DNA from: Purpureocillium takamizusanense
Lineage: Eukaryota; Ascomycota; Sordariomycetes; Hypocreales; Ophiocordycipitaceae
Length of the DNA: 64,000 nucleotides
NCBI RefSeq assembly: GCF_022605165.1
Contig: NC_063075.1
Coordinates: forward strand, 1,426,001 to 1,490,000
Direction: 5' to 3'
Below, in pieces: positions 22,891 to 34,692 of the stretch (position 1 is its first letter; every line of letters begins with the position of its first letter). The notes below the pieces were generated by a model. It saw nothing but the letters and a program-made list of their open reading frames with translations. It was not told where the DNA came from and ran no database searches. Both the position numbers and the translations under genes were made by a program.

Positions 22891-25800
22891 TCCCACAAGC
22901 AACATGGAACCAGAAAAAGAGGGCGGCGGGAGGGGGGTCGTCTCGTGTCATCAGGGGGCTCTTTGTCCAACCGTCAGTCGCACACACTGCACACTGCACA
23001 CTGCACGCAGTACATACATACGTCGTACATGCACGCAGCCCCTCCAATTCCTAGTAGTAGATACTTCGAGGCACGACAAACGTGGAGCGTCGTCGTCGTC
23101 GTCATCATCGCCCGTCGTCCAACTCATCGAGTGCTGCTGCGAATGTTACAACGCGCAGCCAATGGCTTCCGGCGATGATGGGCGGCCCGGGCCCCCCCTC
23201 CTCGCGCCCGCGCAATCTCACGTACATGTTACCAGTCGCGCGCAGCAAAGGCGCAGCAGCAACAGAGCAGCAGCGGCGGCGGCGGCAGCAGCCAGGCCCG
23301 TCCCCCCCCCGGCCCCTCGACCGACCGCTCTAACCACCACCACAACCACGCGACCAACACGGCAGCGCACCACGTATGGTACTTGGTATATGTAAGGAGT
23401 ACCTAAACATGCCCACACGGCGTGCGTATATTTGTATGTGCAAGAAAGGTGAAAAGGGGCGCTGTCCAGGAGCCGAAGGTGCCGAGAACCTACGGGGTCC
23501 GTTGGGCGGCCTGGTCCGGAAGCCAGGGACACAACGCGGACGTACATACTTTGTACATGTGTGCGCGTTCGGTGACACCGTCACTTCTCGGTCCACCCTC
23601 ACATCCCGTCTCACCTCTCAAGCCCCACCCAAAGAAGAGACGGGGGCAAGTGACGCTTCTGCAGCCCATGTTCGTGCGTGGCTCCTCCGCAGGGGTGCAC
23701 TACGTACAGTAGCAGTAGTACTCGTAGTAGAGTGGAGTGCCCGCGCACTTGCTTCTCGAGACGTGGGCAAAGCACAACAAAATCTAGCGGATGCGGGAAG
23801 AGGACGAAAAGGTGATGGACAGACCCAAGGATGGCATCGGCGCGACTTGGCGGTGAGGAAATCTTCCGAGCCCATCCGTCACTAACCAGTCGGACGCGGG
23901 GCCAAGATGCCCGTCGGCAACTAGTCCACAGCGTTAAGTTACCATCAGCCTCCTCCGAGGCATATGCCGACAGCCGCTCGCGCCGCCAAGCAAGAACCCT
24001 TCCCGGCAGTTCTGAGACGAAACGCACCTCCCTCTCAACGGCCGCAAGGCCGACATGTGGACTTCAGTCATCAGCTCGTCATGGGTGGTGCGCATGCAAC
24101 ATAGGTACTTACCTGAACTACCGGCTGCTCATACGAACTTGTATGTAAAGCAAGGTACCTGGGTCCTGCAGAAGCAAGACTGGCGGCTCAACCAGGTTGA
24201 CGGCGCGCTCAAACCAGGTAGGCGGCGCTCGAGTATCCTTGGCCTTGACCCACAGCCGCCGCCCGTCATTGACGACGCAAGGCATGGCGCTGGATCTGGA
24301 CTATCCCAATGCGGTCTTCCCATCGGCTCGTGGTCGGCACCTTACCGGGGCAAAAGGGTCGCGCTCGTGATTTCGTCTTTAATATGATGTATCAAGGCTG
24401 CAAAAGCCTGGTTGGCTATCCGCAGTTCTGATGGCTAATGGTGAGAAAAAAAGTAGGAAACATTTGCCGGCATTCCTTCTGGCCCGTTTCGATCGTGAGG
24501 CGAACGGAGTCCCTCGGAAGCGGATGTCATATTGCTCACACATTCATTGTCAAGCAGTTGCTGTCCGGCCGCTCTCAGAATGGGCAACTTGTCCGAAGTC
24601 GCATTGCACGTATTCGGGTTCAACCCAGGCCGAGAGCAGCTTCATTAGAGCGGCGCTTCAACCTCTCGCGAAGGCCCCGACTGGTCTGCAGGGACTTTCT
24701 TAGGCTTGGGTTAGTGGCTGCGAATCGTGACATTGGTAGCTGTTGAGCGGAAACACCTGCTAAATGGGGAGGCTATGGGTGAGTTCAGCTGGGGTTAATT
24801 GAGCCCTGCCTGGCCGCATGTTGCTGTACTGCGGCCAAGGCGTTGCTGTGAAACTTATGGCGGCTGAGACTGGGCTTGATAAACCCGGTGAACGGTATCG
24901 TAAAGATCGCTGTCGCTCAGGCAGCGACGAGCCTTGTTTGCTTGCGTGGGTTGTTCAGTGTGTAGAGACATTGCACTGCCTACATGGCCAATGCAAGATG
25001 AGATCGCGCCAAGCATTTGCAGTGTGCACGTACGAAGTGGTACTTTGTTCCATCTCGTGGCCGGCTTGTTCCTCCAGTGCTTGGGCTGTGACCGCCATGA
25101 CACCGCGTGTGCGAATGAGCCAACGTCTTAAGTCATCGAGCCTGACTGCAGGCCTAACAAGTGCGCCTGGGCGACAGTCAGGGGTGGCAAGCGCCCTACG
25201 TCGAAGATAAGATCAGGCCGTCAGCGCATGCACAGATTCCTTTTCGCTTTCTTCGTGCCTTCGCAACGCACCTCAAATTACCGCTCCGCTGGGACGGGTC
25301 AGATCATGCTTCTAAAGAAGCAATTCCAGGTGTTGGATCAACGAATTGTATGGTGCGATCTGTTTCCACTTGTGGTGCTAGGACGGGGTTGGGAACAGGG
25401 GAGCTGTATAGAACCGCCTTCGCAATGCCCCCTTGGCCTCGTCACTAAGACAACTTTTTTCTTGGGCTCGCTTTGCTGTGCAGCGATGCGGTCGGATCCG
25501 CTCAAGTCCAGACATGGTTAGTCTTTGGCTACAAGTAGGTCAGTACTCTATAGTCTGGAGCGCACAAGAGCTTGGTGAAACTTTGCGCGCTCACACAAGT
25601 GACGCTGTCCTGATCGTCGGAGGATGGTTGGGGGCACTCACCAAGACAGACGGTGGTTTCGAAGGAAGGCTGCTCCAACTGCAGCAGCGTTCGAACCCTG
25701 TCTGTCATTTGCGCAGAGTGCGGCTGGCTGCATGGTAACGCACGCTCGAGGCAAGTGTTGGGTGTCCCGGGACACTTTTCATGCCAGTGACCCATCGAGA

Positions 25801-27150
25801 TGTCGGTCAGCGATGCGCCGGGCACTAACCTACCCGCACCTGCCGCAGTGGAAACTCAAGTGGAAAGGCTGTGCATTCTGCGCTCTTTAGCTGCGGTTTC
25901 GGAACCTCGCGGTGAGAAGCTTACCATGCTCGCGTCGGTGGGTATACAAAAGCATGGGGCAGTGATGTGCACGATGGTGTAATCCAGTAGCCAAAACAGG
26001 GCTATAAGTCCCGGACCGCGCAAGCAAATGACAGGTCCCTTCCGATACCCGTATCATTCAGCCAAGAGATGGCACGCTCAAGACTCGTTCGTTAATGTGG
26101 CAATAGAATGAGTCAAAGATGGAGGCCTGCAAATGAAGCACTACCGCGAGGGCTGTCGGTCGCCTCACCGGAGAGGGCTGCCCTCACGGAAACGATGACT
26201 TGGTGCTTGTTTGGACAAGGAGGAAAGAGGAAACAAGACGACTGGGCATTTCGTGAAAGTGAAGCGAGGGAAATCGTGATGCCACGTAGCTAAATTATGT
26301 ACGTCCACGATAGGGGATTGAGCTTGCTCGGGGACGGTAAGGTACTCACTCATAAGGCATTGCACCTTCCATCGCAGCCGCATCTGCTATCTGCCACTTC
26401 GGTGGTGGGACTGTAGGTAGGTGGTGCTTCGTACAGTAGCACGAGACAGAGTTGGGGGGTAGCCTGGCTTGGGTTGCCCGTTTGTTTGTACCCAACACCA
26501 GCTCAACGTCTGCTGCACAGGCCAGGAATGGTGCGTGAGTTGTGGTGGACGCAGGCGGCGGGGCTGGCCGGGGAAGGAGCCGCTGGATGGGTGGGTGCCT
26601 ACTGCCTGCACCGGTCATTGCTCCTTCCCGTCCGCAGTTTAGAAGGAGACGCCCTGGTTTTGTTCACCGGTGTGCCGCTAGCAATCCGGACCGGGCACCA
26701 GTCATGGGATTTCTTCGCGGAGGCCGTGGTCGACAGGACTCATAATGACGCAAATTCACTGCCCCTTGCCAGCCGTGACAAGAAGATCCGTGTACTTCAT
26801 ATTCGTACAACGTAGACGGACAGCCCAAGCCCGTTCCACGGCCCCCCGGGCCGCGGCCACGATCTTAGTCCCAGATCTGGCCGGCAATAGCCACACCGCC
26901 GTCGCGTTAGCGCAGCTTGCAAGCCGAGCAGCGTACCAACAAGGCAGGCTCAACAAGGCGGGTTCGCTCGCGCGTGGGGTGCAGCTCGATGTGGCGGTCC
27001 TGGCGGGTGCACGACGTGGACATTGGCTTGGGACCATGCCCAAAGCTCTGGTGGCCACTTCCTACCTTACCAAGTTGACTTGCCCCAAGTCGAGGCGGGC
27101 AGGCGCGACATCTACCTCCGAGGACGAGCAAGTGCCGAAGCTAAGGTCCT

Positions 27151-27166
27151 CGGGAGGTACCTCCCG
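27151..27166. repeat. 16-bp perfect palindrome CGGGAGGTACCTCCCG
   Basis: A perfect inverted repeat with no spacer, centred on GGTACC, within a GTAC-rich patch. It could be a dimeric factor site or a degenerate member of the GGTACC family seen elsewhere in the window. The function is unknown. Confidence 0.7.
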
Positions 27167-30021
27167 TGCCTTGATTCGCTTTCCTCACACGACTGTTCTA
27201 GTACGCCGTACCTACCTTATGAAGTACTCTGTAGTCATGAACCCTTTCCCTGCTGGCTGGCCTGGTCGTACGATGCGGCCGGTGTGCCGGCACACGAGCA
27301 ACGGCCGGGCAGGCGCCATCGTGCACCCCTGTGTCCTTCCATTTGCGTCCATGTGCCCCTTGGCCCCTTTGCCCCTGTGCCCGGCTCCGGTGGCTCTGTG
27401 CCTCGCCAGCCAGCGCCATGTCCTCGCTCGCCCTTCCTAGATCGGCTGGAGGCGCCTCCCGCTCCCTCCAGCGTCGTTGGCTGCTTTCCATCACAGCCGT
27501 CAATTGTCAGTCCGCCCTCGTGATCGATCCCATCACGTCCCTTGTCGCCTCCAAAAAGAAAGGCCGCCGCTCTGCCTCGCCTTACCTGACGGCCTGAGAT
27601 GGGGACGTGACAAACTCTTTTCCCACCCCGAGGTCTGCATGCTTTGGCAAAGTCCGGCTCTGTGCGGGTAGGCGAGGCGACGTGCGGGCACATGGGACGA
27701 TAGCATTAGTAGTCAAGAAATCCTCCTACTAGAGTTGCACCAAGCTCTCCAGGCCGTACCACCTACGGACGGACGACCTTGACTCCCCGCTTGCCATGAC
27801 TGTGCAATGTCTCAGTATTCTACTCCATATACTTTCGGAATGTGAGGCTCGCGGGCCGGCTGACTACCTAGTTCCCACTAGAGACGGGGCGCTGCGGACC
27901 GCTTCATGCTTGTTAGCCCGATCTATCATGCGGTTCTCGATAAAAAGCTGCAGGGCCAGGTACACCTCGTCCGCTTTCGCGTACCTCATCCAACGGCTAG
28001 ACTCGAACGCGCCTGATTGCATCTTTGCTTGGTGCATTGGTACTGCTTCTTGCGAAATGGGCCGCCCTGCTGACACTCGCCCGTTGTTTCTTTGTTCTGC
28101 TTCCGCAGCGGCTTCTAGGTGATTTGGGTAGAGCCTGCGCCAGCGCAAGGACCACGCGACTGAAGCGCTTGGAGCAGCCCCTAAATTGTAACCTTCGGGC
28201 TGGCTGGGACCGTGCGGCGCTGGTTATCCCAGCCGTCATCCCGTACTCCCCTACTTCGTACCCGCACCCCGATCGGCGAGTATTGCATCTGTAAGGCCAC
28301 AAAACCCTTTGGCACCTGGAGTGGCCCTCACTCTCTAGCGAAATCAAGCCGATAGTCTCATGAGTATTCTCCACATGGTACAGTATACGTCGAGTTGCTC
28401 CCCTGAGCATGGCTAACGGCTACAATCCGTTCACTACATACTACGGACCGCGGAGCGGCAGGTAAAGATTCGACGAGTCCTTGGTCGACACCGCTAGCCC
28501 CCTTCCCGCAACAGCCTGGGAGAAGTCTCCTCTCTGGCTTCATGCTGGATGTAAGCCGTGTAACGGGGGGGTTTCCCCGTAATGGTGGACCATCCCATGG
28601 CCACGGAGACACCAGTTCAGTCAACGCCCAACGACAATCGCCGCAATGCCGCATGCTGTGTAGCATAAGCCACCAGGTACGGGTAACGTCGACGCATGGA
28701 TTTGCCAGCGCGTTGGGCTCCCACATCTGACTACCTAGTTGATCAGGTCATCCCCCCCGTTCCCTGAGGCGTGCTGGCCCATCGCGCCGACTGACACGGA
28801 AAGCTCAGTCACCTGCAAGTCAACTGTCACTGCGGCTCCAGCAGCACGCTCTCTGCTTTTCATCTAAGAGGGCGTGTGGTCCAGGCCTCGTGCACCACGT
28901 CTGCCCGCCACCGTAGCACCGAGTGTGGTGGTCGGTGACCGAGCGACGTCCCCTGGAAAGGCGTGATAACCGCACGGCACGGGGGAGATGCAACAGCACC
29001 ATTCCTTGGACGCAAATCCTGACTGCATACCCAAGGTACTCGTAGGGAGCCAAGCCCGCCCGCTTGACCTGCCCCAGGGCCTCCGTTCGCAAGTAATGCC
29101 AAAGAGCACCCTACCTATCAGCCCCCTTGTCAGAGAACGCCCTGTCCTGGCAGAGACCACGCTCCACGGCGAGCCCGTGCCCACCCTCCACAGCTGCATT
29201 CAAGGACCAACGGCCGCCGCCACGGAGAAGGGAATCCTTGTCCAGGGCAGGCCCGATGCTTTTCATGGTGGCTTGAACCACTTCGTCCCTCGGGACTCCA
29301 TCCCTTCTGTGCATGCTCGCCGTCGCCTCGGCTGCGCTTCCGCCTGCCGTCCACCTCCAGCTCACTACGTATTCTCTTCCTGCGTGATGTGAAGTGACCT
29401 CTCCCTCCCTCCACACCACCCTCCACCGCCTGTCGTGGTGCACAGGTCCAGAGTACCTCGCAGCTAGCTTGCAAGCCCGCATTCCGGCCAAGGGACAGAT
29501 ACGCAGGTGTTGATGCAGTGTCTCCCAGACGTCGTACGCTGCTGGAAGAAAAAGCAACGATGCAAGCAGTGATGCCCCGACCAAATTACACGAGGCAGCA
29601 CCTCCACTATCCTGCGTCCCGACTTCCGCGTGTTTACTCTTCGTCTGGATTTGTTTGCCTTCCTTACTTTTTGGACCGATTCTGGATCAATGCCGCCTCG
29701 CTGCAGACAGGCGCTGCTCGTGGAGGTACATCGGCACTCTCGTCCATACTTCTCTTGCCATTACCCTCTCCTCGACACTTCTCTTGGGTGAATTCCGTAC
29801 CAGCCCGTCTGCCGTTCTGTTGATGCAGTCTACCGTGCTCGTTCCAGATCTCAACCCGCCGTCTCAGAACCATCGGCGGACCTGGAAGCCTGTTGCCATC
29901 CTGTACAGTTGCACCAAATCCCTTGCTGCCACATCACCCACCCTTCTTCACCTCATCTGCATGGGCGCTTCTCGCTCGCTCGCCGCATGCTACATTGTCA
30001 ATCGTTTGGGATTAGAAACGT

Positions 30022-30029
30022 TATATAAG
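30022..30029 (+). promoter_or_regulatory. Possible TATA box of the dsRBD gene
   Basis: TATATAAG lies 240 nt before the start codon at 30269, in an AT-leaning local context, followed by a C/T/A-rich stretch that fits a transcribed leader. No start-site data are available, so this is inference. Confidence 0.35.
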
Positions 30030-30268
30030 ACTGGAAGGAGTCCACGCCCCTTTCCACACCAGAAAAATAATCTGAGACCAAAGCCGCCATTCTCGGCCTG
30101 TCTGACCTCCCTGATCGCTCTTCATACAAGACCTAAACCTCGTTCATAAGCTCCACTATCGATCTTATTCCAACTTCGACGACGTCTGCCGGCTACCGCC
30201 CTCCGACACCTCACTGTTTGCTCCACCTCTGGCTCACGGTGATAGTTTACGGGTGGTATTGATCCAGC

Positions 30269-30735
30269 ATGGCTACTGCTTCCACATACAGCCCAACCGA
30301 TTCGAATGCGTCAATCAGTCTGTCCTGGCAAGAACGCCTCGAAGGTATTTCCATTCCAGGACCTCCTTCGAGCTGCTGCATCACTTACTTTGGGAGCATG
30401 AAGCTGACGGCCCATGTAGAAATCTGCCGCCAGGCAAAATTACTTCCGCCCGTGTTCCAACTCGTTTCGGATCGCAGGGGTACGCCTCTTGTCCCCCAAC
30501 GCGGTTGTCGCTTGCGGGCACACTGATTAAACGAGTGCTAATTTTATGTGATACTATAGGTGGACGCACAGCGTGGTCAAGCAGAGTCATTGTACACGGC
30601 AAGACCGTAGAGGCCAGATACTGGTACGACGGGAAGAACCTCAATAACGCAAGAGAGGATGCCGCCGAATGCGCATTCAACTGGCTGAGCGCCTCGAGCA
30701 CGAACTCGTCGAGCCAGTCGTGGGGCTCCTGCTAA
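30269..30735 (+). CDS. Stand-alone double-stranded RNA-binding-domain protein (103 aa), three exons
   Basis: Seen: exon 1 30269-30344, exon 2 30420-30479, exon 3 30560-30735, with introns of 75 nt (GTATTT..GTAG, branch GCTGAC) and 80 nt (GTACGC..ATAG, branch GTGCTAAT). Joined, they give one frame of 103 residues. Residues about 19-90 follow the dsRBD pattern: helix 1 (SWQERLEEICRQAKLLPP), VFQLVSDRRGGRTAWSSRV, VIVHGKTVEARYWYDG, then NLNNAREDAAECAFNWL as helix 2. The rest is a short Ser-rich N-terminus and an SSTNSSSQSWGSC tail. Known: this fold binds duplex RNA or mediates protein contacts, as in Dicer and Drosha partners. Odd: the usual KKxAK basic cluster at the start of helix 2 reads NNARED, so RNA affinity may be weak. 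The role is unknown; RNA-silencing or RNA-processing cofactor is only a guess. Confidence 0.8.
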
Positions 30736-32007
30736 GGAGCTGCATTATTGCAAAGAAGAGCATTCTCGCAATTCGCGATGAGAGCTGGCCTGAATATCCT
30801 GCTGTCGGATTAGGAGCTGTGGTGTGTCTAACGTGCCCACTGGTGACGCTGATGTGCAAGCCTCGAGGAATCAGCGAGGGCTATCCATCGGCTGGTCCAT
30901 AGCGACCACAGATCGCGCGACAATTGCGGAATTCATCTTGGTGGTGGGTTGACTTGCTGTCGGCGGACTGGTTTTCGCCTTGTACGCCAGATTTGAGAAT
31001 CATCGCTTGTATTTTTGCAGATGTTAAAAGATGAATGGAGAGGTTTCACGACGGATTCACGATCTGATGTTTTGTGGGTAGGCAAGGCTATTTAAACGAA
31101 ACAGGACAATACCAACGGGCTCGATAGCATATGAAGTACGAAGTAAATGCAATCCAAGTCCACGAAGATTCCGGTTTCAGCAAGGACGTCGGCGCGATCG
31201 GGCGATACGAACAAATGTGTATCGTGCCTCGGGAACGCGAAGTGTGAGACGAAAGACGGGGTGGTCCCTCACTGAGGTCTGCGTATCCTGGATCAAATAT
31301 TGGCGGAGAAGGCTCAGTAAACTCATCGCCAACATCGGCTTGGGCTTGAGACCGGTCAAGGAAGTATGTCTCGCTGAATCAGGCTTTGGACGCCAACCTC
31401 AACACCCCGGACGCCACTGCAGAACGAGCCCCTCGCTCTACCCTGTCCGTGTAGTGAGCCGTCAACGTGGGCGATCAATGGTCACGAGTCCGCAATAATC
31501 GGCACACGCAAATGTCTCCGCTCGAGGGTTTCTCATCCGGATCGGACATGTCTCACGAGGAAGCGACCAGAAGCGGCAGCGGCTAACGAATGCCGACGGT
31601 GCGGAGCTTCTCAGTCGCAGGAGGGCTCGGAGTCAGAACATTTGACAGAACGACACCGCCACATGGTGAACCGGAGCGCCATTCTCGTCATTTCCCGCAT
31701 GCCCTTTCTTTTCGTAATGGGCCTGAATTATATTGGACAATTATGCGGCAACCCGCAGGCGTGCTGTGCAATAATCCCGTCGTTGGGATGGTTTCCGTGC
31801 ACACAGCACTCTTGGCGTTTGATGTCAGAGACGAGTGTTATGTAATCACTAGCCATTGTCTCGGTGTCGGCAAATAGCTTATTCCGCGCCGCTCCTGACA
31901 GCTTCACGGCCCGGAAATTTCGTCGCGGATTGAGGGTCGGTCACGCGAAGACGACAAGGACAACAGCTCCCACTCTGCGACAAGGGGAGAAAGCGTGTAC
32001 CGCCACC
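30736..32007. other. Intergenic region between the dsRBD gene and uS7m
   Basis: 1.27 kb without a gene. It contains one TACGAAGTA 9-mer at 31137-31145, and upstream of it an AT-leaning stretch near 31085-31100 (tatttaaacg). The 3' part is the presumed uS7m promoter. Nothing else is recognisable. Confidence 0.5.
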
Positions 32008-33222
32008 ATGCCTCCAAGATTACACATCTGGAGCGCATGCAGGGCTCTGACGGTGCGCACAAGACCAGCCGCGCAACACCGAATCGAGGCCCTCCGACTG
32101 TCCGCGAGAATACAGACCCGACTCTACGCCGACAACACAACGCCCAAGTCGACCAACGACGCCGATTCTGCATTCAAAGCGAACCTCAGCACAGCTGAGG
32201 ACAATTCGAGCAAGAGCGAGGCTCAGAAGACAACACAAAACGCGGAGCAGTCACTAGACCAAGGCGCCCCCGCAGAGGTAGAACGGAATGCCCCCTTGTT
32301 ACTTCGAAGAATCTATGCTTACAAGTAGAATTGATCAGGGCGGGGAGGCGTTTCAAGACTCACACATCAGTGCATTGGACGATGCGGCACTGGAGCAGAT
32401 CCTATATGGCGGCCGAACCGTCATGAGCGAAACGCAGGACGGCTTGACCGCCGCCCAGGAGGATGCACTGTATCGCGAAGGCACGATACCTCCACCTGCC
32501 GTGGCCGAGGCAATGCTGCCACAAGCCCGAGTCTCCGAATCATCACATTTGCCCGAAAATAGCAGCAACGAACTGGAGAAGCCGGGTCACAAGTTTGGCC
32601 TGCCAGTGAAGCCCTACCCGAAAGGCTTCAACCTGAAGAAGCGATACCATCCCGTGCTGGAGCAAATCACGAGGCTTTTGATGCGGGACGGCAAGCTCAG
32701 CGTTGCTCAAAGGGTGTGTAGCGCCATGTGATGCCTTCCCCATGCAGCTCACCGCTAACAACAGCCGGTTAGAACATGGCGATGGTCATGAACTTCTTGC
32801 GAACGGCCCCCGCTCCGATTTATAGCCCCCAGTTCCCGCTCCTACCGGGGACACCGCCGGCATTCCATCTACCACTGAACCCCATTCTCTACATCACAAT
32901 CGCCATTGACTCGGTCGCGCCGCTGATCAGAGTGCGAAACTTTGCGGGTGCCGGGGGTGGCGGCCGCGCGCTCGAGGTGCCTGTACCTCTCGCTCTGCGG
33001 CAGCGGAGGAGAGTGGCGTTTCAGTGGATCCTAGATGTCATCAACAAGAAACCGTCCAAGGGGAGCGGGCGGAAGCAGTTCCCGCACCGCATCGCTGAAG
33101 AGATCATCGCCGTGATCGAGGGACGGTCAAGCGTGTGGGAAAAGAGGAAGCAGGTTCACAAGCTCGGCACGGCTTCTCGAGCGAACGTGTCTAAGAAGGT
33201 CACTGTCAAGAAGAGGAAGTGA
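32008..33222 (+). CDS. rsm7: Mitochondrial small-subunit ribosomal protein uS7m
   Basis: Seen: ATG 32008 in a strong context (CGCCACCATG). Exons are 32008-32277, 32339-32713 and 32773-33222, with introns of 61 nt (GTAGAA..TCAG) and 59 nt (GTGTGT..TTAG, branch CTAAC), giving 364 residues. The first 40 residues are Arg/Ser/Ala-rich and nearly free of acids, a mitochondrial presequence. About 100 residues of low-complexity linker follow. From about residue 170 the S7 core appears: PVLEQITRLLMRDGKLSVAQ, then RNMAMVMNFLR, the loop LNPILYITIAIDSVAPLIRV, RRRVAFQWILD, and the C-terminal WEKRKQVHKLGTASRANV. Known: uS7 nucleates the head of the small subunit and contacts the E-site tRNA; this version serves the mitoribosome. 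The N-terminal extension is usual in fungi. Confidence 0.93.
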
Positions 33223-34692
33223 GCGGGAGGCGCAGCCGCGCGGGGCGGCATGTGTGTATATTACAGGCAATGGGGAGCGTGCTGCCAGGACCGTGGGCTG
33301 GGCGCCATGGACGTGCCAATGTAGAATACCAATTCTCAGCAAATGAAGCCAATACTGGGTATAGCATGCGGAACGGCCGCCTTGGCGTTGCAGGCAGAGA
33401 CGAGTTGCGTGGAGGCCCATGCCGAGCAGAGCAACCCACCAAGATGGTCGTTGGGTCATGTGACGGCTTGGGGTGGGCTTTAAGCTTCAATTTACCTTTA
33501 TGCAGCGGCTGTGACTAGGGTGACCTCGGAATGTGCCCGTATGGCCGTGGACCGCTGGTCGGCTCTCCCAAGGCGGGCGAGCATCCATGCCGCATTCTGA
33601 CGTTTTGTCCGCTTCTCGCGGCTATGTATACATACATGGGCATGCTTTTGCATGTACGAAGTACGTTATTAGTATGCTACGTGCATGGCGTTGCACAGGC
33701 CAAGTCCGCACGCAAAAACGCGCGGCGTGCGGTTCGAATTTGCTCGTGCCACCGAGGGGCGGCCTCCAAGCTAGCAATGATACCTACTGGCGGGAATGAA
33801 AATGTGGATGCGACAGGCTGTAACTAGTAGGCTGTGCTGCCGTCGAGCTCGCCTGCAGTCGGGCGGCGGTGGTAGGGCCAGACAGTGGGTTCCCCAGCTT
33901 GCTTAGGCCGCAGTTTCGTTTGGTTCTCCGTCGAGCGGTGGCGCGGGCGCTGAGCGCGGGGCCCGAATCGTAAGGTAGAGAGGTTCCACTGGAATCAGAG
34001 CCAAGTCCCAAAACGGCAGCACGGTCGCAGGCTGGCATGGCTGGATCGCGGGCCCTCCCAAGCCCCTCTCCACCAAACAGATGCCCAGCTCCTGCCACTG
34101 GCAGGGCAGCTGAGCGGCCCGTTCTCTTTATGACTCTCGCCCGACAGCCCCTTCCCCCCCCTCTTGCAACCAACAATCCTCCGTAGCCACTTCCGACTGC
34201 TTCGTCAAACGACTTGCCATTGAGGCCTTCTTCCCTCCCTCTCCCGTCTCACACGACCGTCTCAGCACGCCATCTTGCCGTCCTCTTCTTGCCGCGAGAC
34301 CCGCCACTCCTCGGCCGACCAGCCTGCACTTCGATCAGCAACCTCAAACGCCCCTCCGATCATGACCGCATCGATCATCGCATAGCCAAGCTACCTCTCC
34401 CCCGCGGCGCATGACGACAATGCTCTTGTGCCCCCACACTACATTGACGACTTGTCGCTTCTATCAAAAGCTCCCTCGCTAGATCTCGCCCTACCGTTTG
34501 CGAATCAACGACTACGACTCTTGCCACCCTCACAGCAGACACCTTATTACTGCTCCCTTCAGGTTGACGCTGGCCTTCCATCGTTTCTCGCTTCTCCTCG
34601 ACGCAGCACGCGCGTCGACGCACCCGCAGGAGCACTCAGCGATAACACATACCACGATTATACCCAGCTTGCATCCCACAGCGTTGCCCACC
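33223..34692. other. Intergenic region and leader of the stress-protein gene
   Basis: 1.47 kb without a gene. One TACGAAGTA 9-mer lies at 33655-33663. From about 34140 to 34690 the plus strand is C/T-rich with CTCC and CACC runs, typical of fungal leaders. A frame open upstream of 34693 has an ATG-less start and a non-conserved-looking translation, so it is read as leader. Confidence 0.5.

Larger units (their letters stand above)
22555..30268. other. Second 7.7 kb gene desert
   Basis: I read all frames and found no domain, no ATG-started frame with protein-like composition, and no splice-consistent exon chain before 30269. Parts (about 24400-26400) are lower in GC than the flanks, with short frames only. 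Features seen: a GCTT microsatellite, a CAG/CGG-rich patch near 23250-23300, GTAC-rich patches near 22720-22755 and 27150-27235, a 16-bp perfect palindrome at 27151, and one TACGAAGTA-type 9-mer (28252-28260). The last few hundred bases should be the promoter of the dsRBD gene. Confidence 0.55.

Noticed and set aside
26745..27440. 231-codon plus-strand frame in the second gene desert
   Set aside because: Composition and codon use unlike the neighbouring genes, no domain, and the frame crosses the GTAC-rich palindrome patch.
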